A stretch of DNA of 64,000 bases, taken from UKL13-2 sp031414695 (GTDB lineage: Bacteria > Pseudomonadota > Gammaproteobacteria > Burkholderiales > Usitatibacteraceae). A model generated the notes under the pieces. That model saw nothing but the letters and a program-made list of their open reading frames with translations. It did no database searches and was not told the origin of the DNA. Shown here one piece after another: positions 33,973 to 42,783 of the stretch. Positions within the stretch are counted from its first letter, which is position 1. Every line of letters starts with the position of its first letter. The DNA lies in assembly GCA_031414695.1 (NCBI GenBank), contig JANNWG010000037.1, forward strand, positions 1 to 64,000, read 5' to 3'. The position numbers and the translations under genes were made by a program.

Positions 33973-36900
33973 TTAAGCAACCGCCTTTGCAAGCGCAGGG
34001 TTCACGACTGGCGCTTCATACACGCCCTCTAATCGGTCTTCTAACTCTTCACCCGCACGACGCAGTGCATCAAGCATTTTGTCGTCTGGTTGCCAATAAT
34101 TGCGGTTGCTAGCTTCTAACAACCGATTTGCAACGCGTGCAGATGCGGTTGGATTCAATTTTGCTAACCGGTCACGCATTTCAGGGTCTAGCATAAATGT
34201 CTCGCTAAGCTGCTGATAAACCCATGGTTGTACCTGCCCTGTTGTTGCGGACCAGCCAAGTGTGTTTGTTATGTGAACCTCAATTTGGCGAACACCTTCG
34301 TAGCCGTGCTTCAACATGCCTTCGTACCATTTTGGGTTGAGCATGCGTGTTCGGGTTTCTAGTGCCACCTGTTCGCTCAAAGTGCGTACCGTACCGCCAC
34401 CAAAACTATCGCGCGTTTGATCGCCAATATAAACAGGCGCCACCTCTGCATCACTACCTTTTGCGCGCTTGATGGCGCGGCTGATACCACCTAAGGTATC
34501 AAAATAAGTATCTATGGTTGTCACACCTAGTTCGACCGAATCTAAATTTTGATAAGCCATATCAACCCGCGCCAACACGCTTTGCATTAATTCTGTTTGC
34601 TGCACGGGTTTACCTGCACGGCCGTAAGCGAAGCCTTTGCGGCGACTAAATGTTTCGGCAAGTTCGTCACCATCTTCCCAACGACTGTTATCAATCAAGC
34701 TGCCAACGTTAGCACCATACGCGCCCTCCGCATTACCAAACACCCGCAAGGACGCAGTTTCCATATCGACAAAAGCTTCGCCACCATGTTCGGCAATATA
34801 GGCGAGCGCATGTTTGCGAATAAAGTTTTCAGATTCAGGCTCATCCGCACTTGCGGCCATAAACGCCGCTTCAGCGAGCAATTTAATTTGTAGTGGCAAT
34901 AAGTCGCGAAAAATACCCGAAAGCGTGATGATGACGTCAACACGAGGGCGGCCAAGGTCTGCAAGTGAAATCAGTTGCGCACCTGCCAGTCGGCCATAAC
35001 TATCAAACCGCGGTTTAGCACCCATTAACGACAACGCTTGCGCGATAGGACCACCTTCGCTTTTCAGGTTGTCAGTTCCCCAAAGCACAATGGCAATTGA
35101 TTCTGGAAATTTATGTCCATCGCTCATATGCTTTTGAAGCAGACGATCAGCTTGTCGAGCACCGTCTTGCACGGCATATGCACTTGGGATACGAAACGGA
35201 TCAAAGCCATGCAGGTTGCGTCCAGTCGGCAATATTGCAGGCGTACGAAGCAAATCACCACCTGGCGCGGGGCGCAAAAATTTACCATCAAGCGCATGTA
35301 GCAAGCCGTCAATCTCATGATCCTCGGCAATTAGCTTGTCGGTCGCGGCAATGGCGATTAACACATCAATTGACGTTACCGTTGCGTCGGTGACTTCGGC
35401 ATCACTAGCGAGCGATAAACCCAGCGAATACGCTGCTTGTGGCGACAACCCGGCAACAATGGCTTCTACCACTTCGCGTTGTGGATTTACGCCATGTGAA
35501 GCTTCGGCAAATGACAACAACAGATCTACACGCTCAGCCGCACTTGGCGCTTGACCTACGACATGTAAACCGTAAGGAATGAGCGTGTATTCAAGCTCAA
35601 GAATGTCTTCTGTTAGTTTATTAACAAAAACATCTGCATCTTTACCCCAAGCAGGCTCAGGCTTCGCAAGCTCAAGTTCACATGCTTGCGCTTGAATCAT
35701 GATGGTGAGCTCAGCGCGTTCGTTGGTGGCCTCGGGCTCTAATCCGCGATAACGCTCAAGTGAATCTTTTAGATCAACCAAGCCTTTGTAGAGTCCAGCT
35801 TGCGCGACTGGTGGGGTTAAATAGCTAATTAACGTTGCAGCGGCGCGGCGTTTGGCAACGGTACCTTCCGATGGATTATTGGACGCATACAGATACATAT
35901 TGGGCATGTCACCAATGAGCCTATCCGGCCAACAGGTTGCCGTCATGCCGCTTTGTTTGCCTGGCATAAACTCCAGCGCGCCGTGCGTACCAAAGTGAAG
36001 CACTGCGTTAGCGCCAAAGTCCTCACGCAACCAACGATAAAACGCGGAGAACGCATGCGTCGGTGCAAAGCCCTTTTCAAACAATAACCGCATTGGATCG
36101 CCTTCGTACCCAAACGCGGGTTGGATACCCACAAAAATATTGCCGAAGCGCTCACCCAAAACGAAAATTGAGCTCCCGTCACTTTGTTGTTTGCCAGGCG
36201 CTGTACCCCAATGTGCTTCAATTTCAGGCAAATACTTTTCGCGGCGTACATGATCGTCAGTGGCGATACGAGCGTGCACATTTGCCATTGCGCCGAAGCG
36301 AGCGGCGTTGCCTGTGATGATACGTTCACGCAATTCATCCACTGTCGCGGGTAGCTCCACCACATAGCCTTCGCGCTGCATGGCGCGCATGGTGTTATGT
36401 AGTGACTCAAATACCGACAAGAATGCAGCAGTACCAGTAGCACCCGCATTTGGCGGAAAATTAAAAACAACGGCAGCGATTTTACGATTTGCGCGCTCTG
36501 AGCGGCGAAGATCAACTAGCTTGCCGACGCGTGAAGCCAGCATATCGGCGCGCTCAACGCAGCTATGCATATCGTGTGTTTCGGCGACGTTGGTAAATTT
36601 GCAGCCGCGTTCACAGCCAGTGCAAGCAACTTGCGCGGCGCTGCCACGTCCACCAAATACCATTGAGCCAGTACCGCCATCTAATTCAGGGATTGCCACC
36701 ATGATGGTGGATTCCACTGGCAACAGACCACGCATTGAGCCGCCCCATTGGTCGAGCGTTTGGAACTCAACAGGATGCGCAGCGATGTATGGCACATCGA
36801 CCTTTGCCAATATTTCTTCAGCCGCTTTTGAGTCGTTGTAGGCCGGGCCGCCAACAAGCGAAAAGCCTGTCAGGGACACCATGGCGTCGATGACAGTTCT

Positions 36901-37875
36901 ACCATCTTTTAGGAAAAATGCGTCTATCGCGGGACGGCCATCTAGGCCGGTTGCAAACGCTGGAATCACCCTTAATCCACGCGCTTCCATTGCGGTAATC
37001 ACGCCGTTATAGTGATCTGCGTTGCCCGCCAAAATATACGAACGCAGCAGCAATAAGCCGACTGTGCCGCGTTTGCCTACAGTGGCATACGAAGGCAACA
37101 AATCGGCGGTCGCTGCCATTTTATTGACGGCTTCAGGGTGCGACATTTTTGGGTGGTACACGCCGATTTCAGGGTACTCCACTGGAGCAGAAACGGGCGA
37201 AACACCACGCAATATTTTGCGTTCATTATCGGCATAGCGATCAACTAAAAAGTGCACCATGCTGCCGACGTTTTCTTCAGAGCCCGCCAACCAATATTGC
37301 AGCGTCATGAAGTAGGCGCGCAAGTCTTGTGCCGTGCCCGGAATAAAACGTAAAATTTTTGGCAGCCGACGCAGCATACGCATCTGTCTGGCACCAGCAG
37401 TTGATTTGTTATCGCTGCCTGCCGCACCCGGTGGTTTGCCGCGTAGTTTTTTGAGGAACGTCATGGCCGCACCAGCAGGCGCCGACATATCGAGCTTACC
37501 CATGCATGTGAGCTTGCTGACTTCAGGTGCAGACAGCACACAAACCATGGCGTCACAATTTTCACGCCGCGCGGCTAGTGTAGGCAATATTGGTAAAAAT
37601 TGGTCTTCTAAAAACAACATCGCAGCGATCACAATATCGCCATGCATGATGTCAGATTTACATTGTTCAATCGCAGCTGGATCATCCGCCCATTCAGCGG
37701 CGGCATGCACGGTTAATTTCAACCCTGGCATGAAGGACGCCATTTTTTTTTCAGCTCGCGACGCTGCACTTGCCAAATGGCTATCCATGGTGACAATCAC
37801 CACATGGATGCTCTGTGGCGCAGGCTTTAGCGTTTTTGCAGACGCGTTAGCGGCTGTAGTGAGCTTTAGCATCAT
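33973..37875 (-). CDS. bchH: Magnesium chelatase, large subunit BchH
   Basis: With the ATG at 37875 (MMLKLTTAANASAK) the protein has 1300 residues, close to the family range; the longer open frame to 37974 lies wholly inside bchB. It has the CobN/Mg-chelatase region, with FGTHGALEFMPGKQSGMTATCWPD (given here as FGTHGALEFMPGKQ) near residue 665, and NTLGWSATTGQVQPWVYQQL near the C-terminus. BchH binds protoporphyrin IX and is the catalytic subunit; the ATPase partners BchI and BchD are not in the window. It overlaps the bchB end by 29 bases, which suggests coupled translation. Confidence 0.95.
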   Translation of the reverse strand: MMLKLTTAANASAKTLKPAPQSIHVVIVTMDSHLASAASRAEKKMASFMPGLKLTVHAAAEWADDPAAIEQCKSDIMHGDIVIAAMLFLEDQFLPILPTLAARRENCDAMVCVLSAPEVSKLTCMGKLDMSAPAGAAMTFLKKLRGKPPGAAGSDNKSTAGARQMRMLRRLPKILRFIPGTAQDLRAYFMTLQYWLAGSEENVGSMVHFLVDRYADNERKILRGVSPVSAPVEYPEIGVYHPKMSHPEAVNKMAATADLLPSYATVGKRGTVGLLLLRSYILAGNADHYNGVITAMEARGLRVIPAFATGLDGRPAIDAFFLKDGRTVIDAMVSLTGFSLVGGPAYNDSKAAEEILAKVDVPYIAAHPVEFQTLDQWGGSMRGLLPVESTIMVAIPELDGGTGSMVFGGRGSAAQVACTGCERGCKFTNVAETHDMHSCVERADMLASRVGKLVDLRRSERANRKIAAVVFNFPPNAGATGTAAFLSVFESLHNTMRAMQREGYVVELPATVDELRERIITGNAARFGAMANVHARIATDDHVRREKYLPEIEAHWGTAPGKQQSDGSSIFVLGERFGNIFVGIQPAFGYEGDPMRLLFEKGFAPTHAFSAFYRWLREDFGANAVLHFGTHGALEFMPGKQSGMTATCWPDRLIGDMPNMYLYASNNPSEGTVAKRRAAATLISYLTPPVAQAGLYKGLVDLKDSLERYRGLEPEATNERAELTIMIQAQACELELAKPEPAWGKDADVFVNKLTEDILELEYTLIPYGLHVVGQAPSAAERVDLLLSFAEASHGVNPQREVVEAIVAGLSPQAAYSLGLSLASDAEVTDATVTSIDVLIAIAATDKLIAEDHEIDGLLHALDGKFLRPAPGGDLLRTPAILPTGRNLHGFDPFRIPSAYAVQDGARQADRLLQKHMSDGHKFPESIAIVLWGTDNLKSEGGPIAQALSLMGAKPRFDSYGRLAGAQLISLADLGRPRVDVIITLSGIFRDLLPLQIKLLAEAAFMAASADEPESENFIRKHALAYIAEHGGEAFVDMETASLRVFGNAEGAYGANVGSLIDNSRWEDGDELAETFSRRKGFAYGRAGKPVQQTELMQSVLARVDMAYQNLDSVELGVTTIDTYFDTLGGISRAIKRAKGSDAEVAPVYIGDQTRDSFGGGTVRTLSEQVALETRTRMLNPKWYEGMLKHGYEGVRQIEVHITNTLGWSATTGQVQPWVYQQLSETFMLDPEMRDRLAKLNPTASARVANRLLEASNRNYWQPDDKMLDALRRAGEELEDRLEGVYEAPVVNPALAKAVA

Positions 37876-39469
37876 AGAGTGTCTCAACGGTAATGGTGGC
37901 AAGCGCCTGCTCATTGGCATAGCGCTCAGTATTGCGGCGGGCCTTCCCGCGCACAAAAAAGGGTATCTTGCCAAGCTCCTTTTCGGCGTCTGCTGCCCAT
38001 GTGATGGTTAGTGGTGAAGTTGGTGAAACTACAGCAGTTACAGCTTTTAGTTCAACCTCTACTATTGGCGGGCTAATTGGCGCAGTTTGTGCTGAAACAT
38101 CGCTCTGGTGTTGGGGTTTGACTTTTCCGCCTAGGTGCGAGGAACCTGCACCATCGTGAAACTCAAAGTCGTTACGGAACATACCGAGTAGGTGCTCTTC
38201 AAGTCCCATCATGAGTGGATGCACCCATGTATCAAAAATGACATTCGCACCTTCAAAACCCATTTGTGGTGCGTACCTTGCAGGAAAATCTTGCACGTGA
38301 ATTGGTGCGGATATTACGGCGCACGGCACGCCCAATCGTTTTGCAATATGCCGCTCCATTTGTGTGCCTAAGACAAGCTCAGGCTGCAATTCTGCGACCT
38401 TAGCTTCGACATCTAAATAGTCGTCAGTAATGAGCGGCTCGACGCCGTAAATCTTTGCAGCCTCACGAATTTCACGGGCAAATTCACGGCTGTAAGTACC
38501 AATACCGACCACCTTAAAACCAAACTCTTCCGATGCCATGCGCGCTGCCGCAACCGCATGCGTGGCATCGCCAAATACAAACACACGTTTGCCTGTAAGG
38601 TAAGTGGAGTCTACCGATTTGGCATACCAGCTAGAGCGTGAGCGCGGATCGTTGAGCGCAGGTGCAGGGTCCACATTGGCGAGCTTAGCAACTTCGGCAA
38701 TAAATTCACGTGTTGCACTTACGCCAATCGGAATCGTTTTAGTGAATGGTTGTGCAAATGAACGCTGCAACCAGGTGGCAGCTTGCCCGGCTGTTTCGGG
38801 ATACATGATGACGTTAAAGTCGGCTTCACCAAGACGCGCGATATCATCCGGTGAAGCGCCGTATGGGGCAATGACATTAACATCGATGCCAAGCTGATGA
38901 ATTAAGCCAGTGATTTCTTTAATGTCATCACGATGACGAAAACCTAGTGCAGTTGCACCGAGCAAATTGCACGATGGGCGCACACCATCAGCGCGTACTG
39001 GACGCGCCACACCAGGCGGCAACATGTGTGGTGTGCATAGTGTGCGAACCAGTTGATAAAAGGTCTCCGATGCGCCCCAATTTTCTTTACGCTGATACGC
39101 AGGCAACTCAAGGGGCACTACGGGAATAGGTAAATTTAGCGCTTTTGCCAAACCACCCGGATCGTCTTGGATTAACTCTGCAGTGCAAGAAGCGCCAACT
39201 AACATCGCCTTCGGCTGAAAACGTTCATAGGCTTCACGTGCGGCGGACTTAAATAATTCTGCGGTATCGCTGCCTAAATCACGCGCCTGAAATGTGGTGT
39301 AGGTGACCGGCGGCCGCGCATCGCGACGCTCAATCATCGTGAACAACAAATCGGCATAGGTGTCTCCCTGTGGCGCATGCAACACATAGTGCACATCGCG
39401 CATCGCGGTGGCAATGCGCATTGCGCCAATATGCGGTGGGCCTTCGTATGTCCAAAGCGTTAATTGCAT
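37847..39469 (-). CDS. bchB: Dark-operative protochlorophyllide reductase subunit B
   Basis: This 540-residue protein is homologous to nitrogenase MoFe subunits. HAPQGD ends at Asp36, the unusual aspartate that ligates the [4Fe-4S] NB-cluster in this enzyme, and ASCTAELIQDDPGG near residue 94 holds another ligand region. A Ser/Pro/Thr-rich linker at about residues 405-455 joins the core to a C-terminal domain with FVRGKARRNTERYA. It forms the catalytic heterotetramer with BchN. The start shares one base with the bchN stop (TGATG). Confidence 0.96.
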   Translation of the reverse strand: MQLTLWTYEGPPHIGAMRIATAMRDVHYVLHAPQGDTYADLLFTMIERRDARPPVTYTTFQARDLGSDTAELFKSAAREAYERFQPKAMLVGASCTAELIQDDPGGLAKALNLPIPVVPLELPAYQRKENWGASETFYQLVRTLCTPHMLPPGVARPVRADGVRPSCNLLGATALGFRHRDDIKEITGLIHQLGIDVNVIAPYGASPDDIARLGEADFNVIMYPETAGQAATWLQRSFAQPFTKTIPIGVSATREFIAEVAKLANVDPAPALNDPRSRSSWYAKSVDSTYLTGKRVFVFGDATHAVAAARMASEEFGFKVVGIGTYSREFAREIREAAKIYGVEPLITDDYLDVEAKVAELQPELVLGTQMERHIAKRLGVPCAVISAPIHVQDFPARYAPQMGFEGANVIFDTWVHPLMMGLEEHLLGMFRNDFEFHDGAGSSHLGGKVKPQHQSDVSAQTAPISPPIVEVELKAVTAVVSPTSPLTITWAADAEKELGKIPFFVRGKARRNTERYANEQALATITVETLYDAKAHYSR

Positions 39470-40752
39470 CAGGCAACCAATCTCATGCGGCGATTTAATG
39501 GCCGCGCAAATAATTCTGCTAAATCTGCGGCTTGTTCGTAGCCTTGAATTGGTGTGAAGACTAACTCAATAGCCCATTTGGTGGTCATGCCTTCGGCCTC
39601 AAGTGGATTGGCTAAGCCTAAACCACAAACAACAATATCAGGCTTGATTGCACGGCAACGGTCTAGTTGTTTTTCAACATGCTGACCTTCAGAGAGCTGC
39701 ACATAGTCAGGCAGCATTGCGATTTCTTCGGCCAAATGCTGCTTATGCAAAAACGGTGTGCCGACTTCCGTCAGCGTCATGCCACACTCGCGGGCAAGAA
39801 AGCGTGCAATCGGGATCTCTAACTGAGAATCTGGGAAAAAGAAAATACGTTTACCTTCGAGCATCGGACGCTGATGCTGCAATGCGCGGACAGCGCGCTC
39901 ACGTTTAGGCATTGTCACCGCGTCAAATTTTTCAGCAGACACACCAAACGCATTTGCTGCTGCACGTAGCCATTCAGTGGTGCCTTCAACGCCTAGCGGG
40001 AATGGCGCAGGCAAGCGCACCGCACCGCGCTCCTCAAGCGCACGTGCTGTGTCAGCTAAAAATGGTTGGGCTAATAAATAACGTGTATTTGCGCCAACCG
40101 TTGGCAACTCAGTCGAACGACGTGGTGGGAAAAAAGACACGTTCGTCATGCCCATCTCAGTAAATAAACGCATCCACTGGTCTTCGACCACATCAGCCAA
40201 ACAGCCAACGATTAGAAGTGACATCGCAGCATCAACTGGCGCTTTCGGCAATGACGGCACTAGCGCGGCTAAACAGGCATCTTCGCCTTGCGTAAAGGTG
40301 GTTTCTATACCGCTGCCAGAATAATTAAGGACGCGCACATTTGGCGTGAACTGGGTAGATAAACGCTGCGCGGCACGCGATAGATCCAGCTTGATCACTT
40401 CTGATGGGCAAGAGCCAACCAAAAATAATAATTTGATATCGGGACGGCGTTCAAGTAAGCGCGTGACCACGCGATCTAATTCATCATTGGCATCAGACAA
40501 ACCTGCCAGATCGCGCTCATCAATAATGGCCGTGGCAAAACGTGGCTCAGCAAAAATCATCACGCCCGCTGCCGATTGAATCAGGTGAGCGCAGGTGCGT
40601 GACCCCACCACCAGAAAGAATGCGTCTTGAATTTTGCGATGCAGCCAAATAATACCTGTCAGCCCGCAGAACACTTCACGCTGACCACGCTCACGTAATA
40701 TCGGAATGACTTTAGTCTCCGCACAACCTGTTTCTAATTTGGCAACATTCAT
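39469..40752 (-). CDS. bchN: Dark-operative protochlorophyllide reductase subunit N
   Basis: The protein has 427 residues. The three cluster-ligand cysteines are seen at Cys29 (REVFCGLTG), Cys54 (GSRTCAHLI) and Cys115 (LVGSCPSEV), positions that closely match those known in Rhodobacter. With BchB it holds the NB-cluster and the protochlorophyllide site. The start overlaps the bchF end by four bases. bchF-N-B-H-L-M-lhaA-puhA is the classical order of the purple bacterial superoperon, fully kept here. Confidence 0.96.
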   Translation of the reverse strand: MNVAKLETGCAETKVIPILRERGQREVFCGLTGIIWLHRKIQDAFFLVVGSRTCAHLIQSAAGVMIFAEPRFATAIIDERDLAGLSDANDELDRVVTRLLERRPDIKLLFLVGSCPSEVIKLDLSRAAQRLSTQFTPNVRVLNYSGSGIETTFTQGEDACLAALVPSLPKAPVDAAMSLLIVGCLADVVEDQWMRLFTEMGMTNVSFFPPRRSTELPTVGANTRYLLAQPFLADTARALEERGAVRLPAPFPLGVEGTTEWLRAAANAFGVSAEKFDAVTMPKRERAVRALQHQRPMLEGKRIFFFPDSQLEIPIARFLARECGMTLTEVGTPFLHKQHLAEEIAMLPDYVQLSEGQHVEKQLDRCRAIKPDIVVCGLGLANPLEAEGMTTKWAIELVFTPIQGYEQAADLAELFARPLNRRMRLVA

Positions 40753-41288
40753 GCGACCACCGCATTGTTGGCGTTTTTATCAGTAACTTGTGAGGCGTTA
40801 CGCGCTGTTTCGAATGCTTTAGCTTGCAAACGCGCCGCGCGTAATTTCAAAATAAATTGCGCGGCATTAATGACATAAGTTACATAAGCAGCAAGTGCTA
40901 AATAAAGCTGCTGTTCCACCGGTATCGCGTTTGTTATCCATACATAGAGAAAAGCAGTATGTAAGGCAATGACCAACATGCTGACCACGTCTTCCCAAAA
41001 AAACGCATCTGCAAATAAATACTTACCAAACACCACTTTTTCCCAAATTGCGCCGGTCACCATGATTGTATACAGCACAAAGGTTTTGACGACGACAGAA
41101 ATGGTAGCGGCAAGCTCACCTTCACCCGTGGCAAGGAAGCGCCAGACAAGACCGACACTGACCAAAAAAACTAAAAACTGTACTGGCGCAAGCAGGCCTT
41201 GCACGAGCGTCCAAGGCGTTTGATCACGGCGACGCTTTTGCTCTGCTGTATAGAGCAAAGAGACGTGCTTAGTCCTATTTTGTTCCAT
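40749..41288 (-). CDS. bchF: 3-vinyl bacteriochlorophyllide hydratase
   Basis: This 179-residue membrane protein has four hydrophobic segments (about 28-48, 60-82, 97-117 and 123-145). The signatures RRRDQTPWTLVQGLLAPVQF near residue 19 and WEKVVFGKYLFADAFFWEDV near residue 83 are specific to BchF. It hydrates the 3-vinyl group on the way to bacteriochlorophyll a. It is the first gene of the minus photosynthesis block and faces the divergent regulatory region with the PpsR-type sites. Confidence 0.95.
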   Translation of the reverse strand: MEQNRTKHVSLLYTAEQKRRRDQTPWTLVQGLLAPVQFLVFLVSVGLVWRFLATGEGELAATISVVVKTFVLYTIMVTGAIWEKVVFGKYLFADAFFWEDVVSMLVIALHTAFLYVWITNAIPVEQQLYLALAAYVTYVINAAQFILKLRAARLQAKAFETARNASQVTDKNANNAVVA

Positions 41289-41363
41289 TACGCCGTCTTC
41301 TCCAGTACATATTTTAGCGAATTTAATGACATCGCTAAATTCTCATTGTTGTATACATAAGTC

Positions 41364-41392
41364 AATTTAGCCCCGTTAGAAAATAGTGTCAA
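41364..41392 (-). promoter_or_regulatory. Candidate sigma-70 promoter for bchF
   Basis: Read on the minus strand: TTGACA (41392 to 41387), a 17-base spacer, then TAAATT (41369 to 41364). The -35 is perfect and the -10 matches four of six. It points toward bchF, whose start is at 41288. The -35 box is inside the PpsR-type palindrome. Confidence 0.6.
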
Positions 41393-41404
41393 GAGAAATA
41401 GACA
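41387..41404. promoter_or_regulatory. PpsR/CrtJ-type operator, bchF side
   Basis: TGTCAAGAGAAATAGACA fits TGT-N12-ACA exactly, the target pattern of PpsR/CrtJ repressors. The minus-strand -35 box TTGACA is its left half, so a bound repressor would block the bchF promoter. ppsR itself is encoded at 42784. Confidence 0.7.
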
Positions 41405-41607
41405 TATTTATTTTATGTACATGAACAAACTCGAAAATTTTGAACAATGTCACTAACTTTAATAAATCAGATTACCGTAAATGTTTGAAAAAACCGATTT
41501 AAAGTACTAAAAACCTTCAACTTAACGTAAAAATAGAAGTTGTTATAAAAATCTTACACTTTTAATTTCCATAATAATCAACAGCTTACTAAATTTATAA
41601 TTATATC

Positions 41608-41625
41608 TGTCAAGAACAGTTGACA
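41608..41625. promoter_or_regulatory. PpsR/CrtJ-type operator, ppaA-ppsR side
   Basis: TGTCAAGAACAGTTGACA fits TGT-N12-ACA, with extended TGTCAA/TTGACA half-sites, a better palindrome than the other site. Its right half TTGACA (41620-41625) is in the -35 position for plus-strand transcription toward ppaA, although no strong -10 box follows at 17 bases. It suggests autoregulation of the regulator operon. Confidence 0.7.
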
Positions 41626-41761
41626 ATATGACGCGACTAGCGCCTACTTGGTCAATGTAGTTAGTTGCCTCCAGCCTGCCAAATATGACGCATCGACACT
41701 TGGTAGACAAAATTAGCGGGTCCCAAGCAATAAGGTAAGTTCGATGCGCGAAGGAAATACC

Positions 41762-42736
41762 ATGAGAGATAGCGCAACGTATCAGGATGTATCAGTGTCA
41801 AATGACTCTGACAGCGCAAGCATCACTGTTTTGCCTAGAGGTATTACACCTTCAGGCATTGTTACCCCCTCATCGCAAGTGGTTACACCACCCGTGAACA
41901 GAGCGCGTCAAACAGTAGTTGCTAGCGTTATTGAGGCGCAAATCATTCCGCGACTACTCGCCTCTTCATTACCTGCAGCGCCACTTCGCGTAAGGCCAAA
42001 GGCTACCGCGATTGCACCACACGACGTGGCAGAGTTTACTGAGCTGATTTTGTCCGGCAATGACATGGCGCTTACGTCCTATATTGATCTATTCCGTGCC
42101 AAAGGCATCTTAGTCGAGACCATTTATCTTGATCTTTTAACAGGAGCAGCGCGACAACTTGGTTCGCTGTGGGGCGCTGACGAATGTAACTTTTGCGAAG
42201 TCAGTATTGCAAGTTGGAAGATTCAAAAATTAATGTACGAGCTACGACCTGCGTTTTTTGCCGAAGGTAGCAGCAAAATGCCGTCAGGCTATCGCGTGTT
42301 GTTTGCACCGATTGCAAGTGAACAACACACGTTAGGCACCATGATGGCCGCCGAGTTTTTCCGCCGTGCAGGATGGGACGTCTCAAGCGTATTGCCGACT
42401 GACAATCAGGAATTGCTCGACACGGTCGCAAATGAGCATATAGATTTGGTTGGCATATCAATATCAAGCGAGTCGATGTTGCACACGTTGGCTTCTAGTA
42501 TTACCGCAATCAAGGCGGCATCCTTAAATCGGCATATTACGGTGATGGTTGGTGGATGGATTTTTAATCACAATTCGACGCTTGCATCGCAGCATGGCGC
42601 TGATTTTTCCACGCCAGATATTCGTGATGCGATTCTTCAAGCTGAAAAACATGTGTCTCGCGCTTGGGGCGTGAGCACTCAAAGCAACAACAAAACGCGC
42701 AGCCCCATTACAAACCATCAAAACGCAACTTATTAA
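41762..42736 (+). CDS. ppaA: PpaA/AerR-type cobalamin-binding antirepressor
   Basis: I use the ATG at 41762, preceded by AAGGAA; an in-frame ATG at 41744 is possible. The N-terminal 90 residues are low-complexity (Ser/Thr/Val/Pro). Then come a helical domain (LGSLWGADECNFCEVSIASW near residue 140) and a B12-binding Rossmann domain with the EQHTLG form of the [DE]xHxxG motif near residue 187 and MVGGWIFN near residue 260. PpaA/AerR proteins bind cobalamin and relieve PpsR repression in light. It is followed at 48 bases by ppsR, the classical pairing. Confidence 0.88.
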   Translation: MRDSATYQDVSVSNDSDSASITVLPRGITPSGIVTPSSQVVTPPVNRARQTVVASVIEAQIIPRLLASSLPAAPLRVRPKATAIAPHDVAEFTELILSGNDMALTSYIDLFRAKGILVETIYLDLLTGAARQLGSLWGADECNFCEVSIASWKIQKLMYELRPAFFAEGSSKMPSGYRVLFAPIASEQHTLGTMMAAEFFRRAGWDVSSVLPTDNQELLDTVANEHIDLVGISISSESMLHTLASSITAIKAASLNRHITVMVGGWIFNHNSTLASQHGADFSTPDIRDAILQAEKHVSRAWGVSTQSNNKTRSPITNHQNATY

Positions 42737-42783
42737 ACTGATAGAACCAAACGCAGCCGCATTTACGTTAGAAGGAAATTTTC

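Larger units (their letters stand above)
41289..41761. promoter_or_regulatory. Divergent photosynthesis control region (bchF / ppaA-ppsR)
   Basis: This AT-rich 473-bp gap holds no gene. It contains two TGT-N12-ACA motifs 221 bases apart, each overlapping a TTGACA hexamer on a different strand. The DNA between them (about 41405-41607) is strongly AT-rich with many A and T tracts, which may allow looping between the two sites. The long leader before ppaA (about 100 bases after the second site) shows no riboswitch fold I can recognise. Confidence 0.75.

Noticed and set aside
35943..36515. 190-codon second frame within bchH on the same strand
   Set aside because: It lies wholly inside the clearly coding bchH frame and has no family features; it is a product of codon bias.
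33973..37974. Longer 1333-residue reading of bchH
   Set aside because: The extra N-terminus lies inside bchB and is unlike BchH; the ATG at 37875 starts at the expected place.
41405..41607. Possible replication origin or DnaA box cluster in the AT-rich gap
   Set aside because: No TTATCCACA-type boxes were found; AT-richness is explained by a regulatory region.
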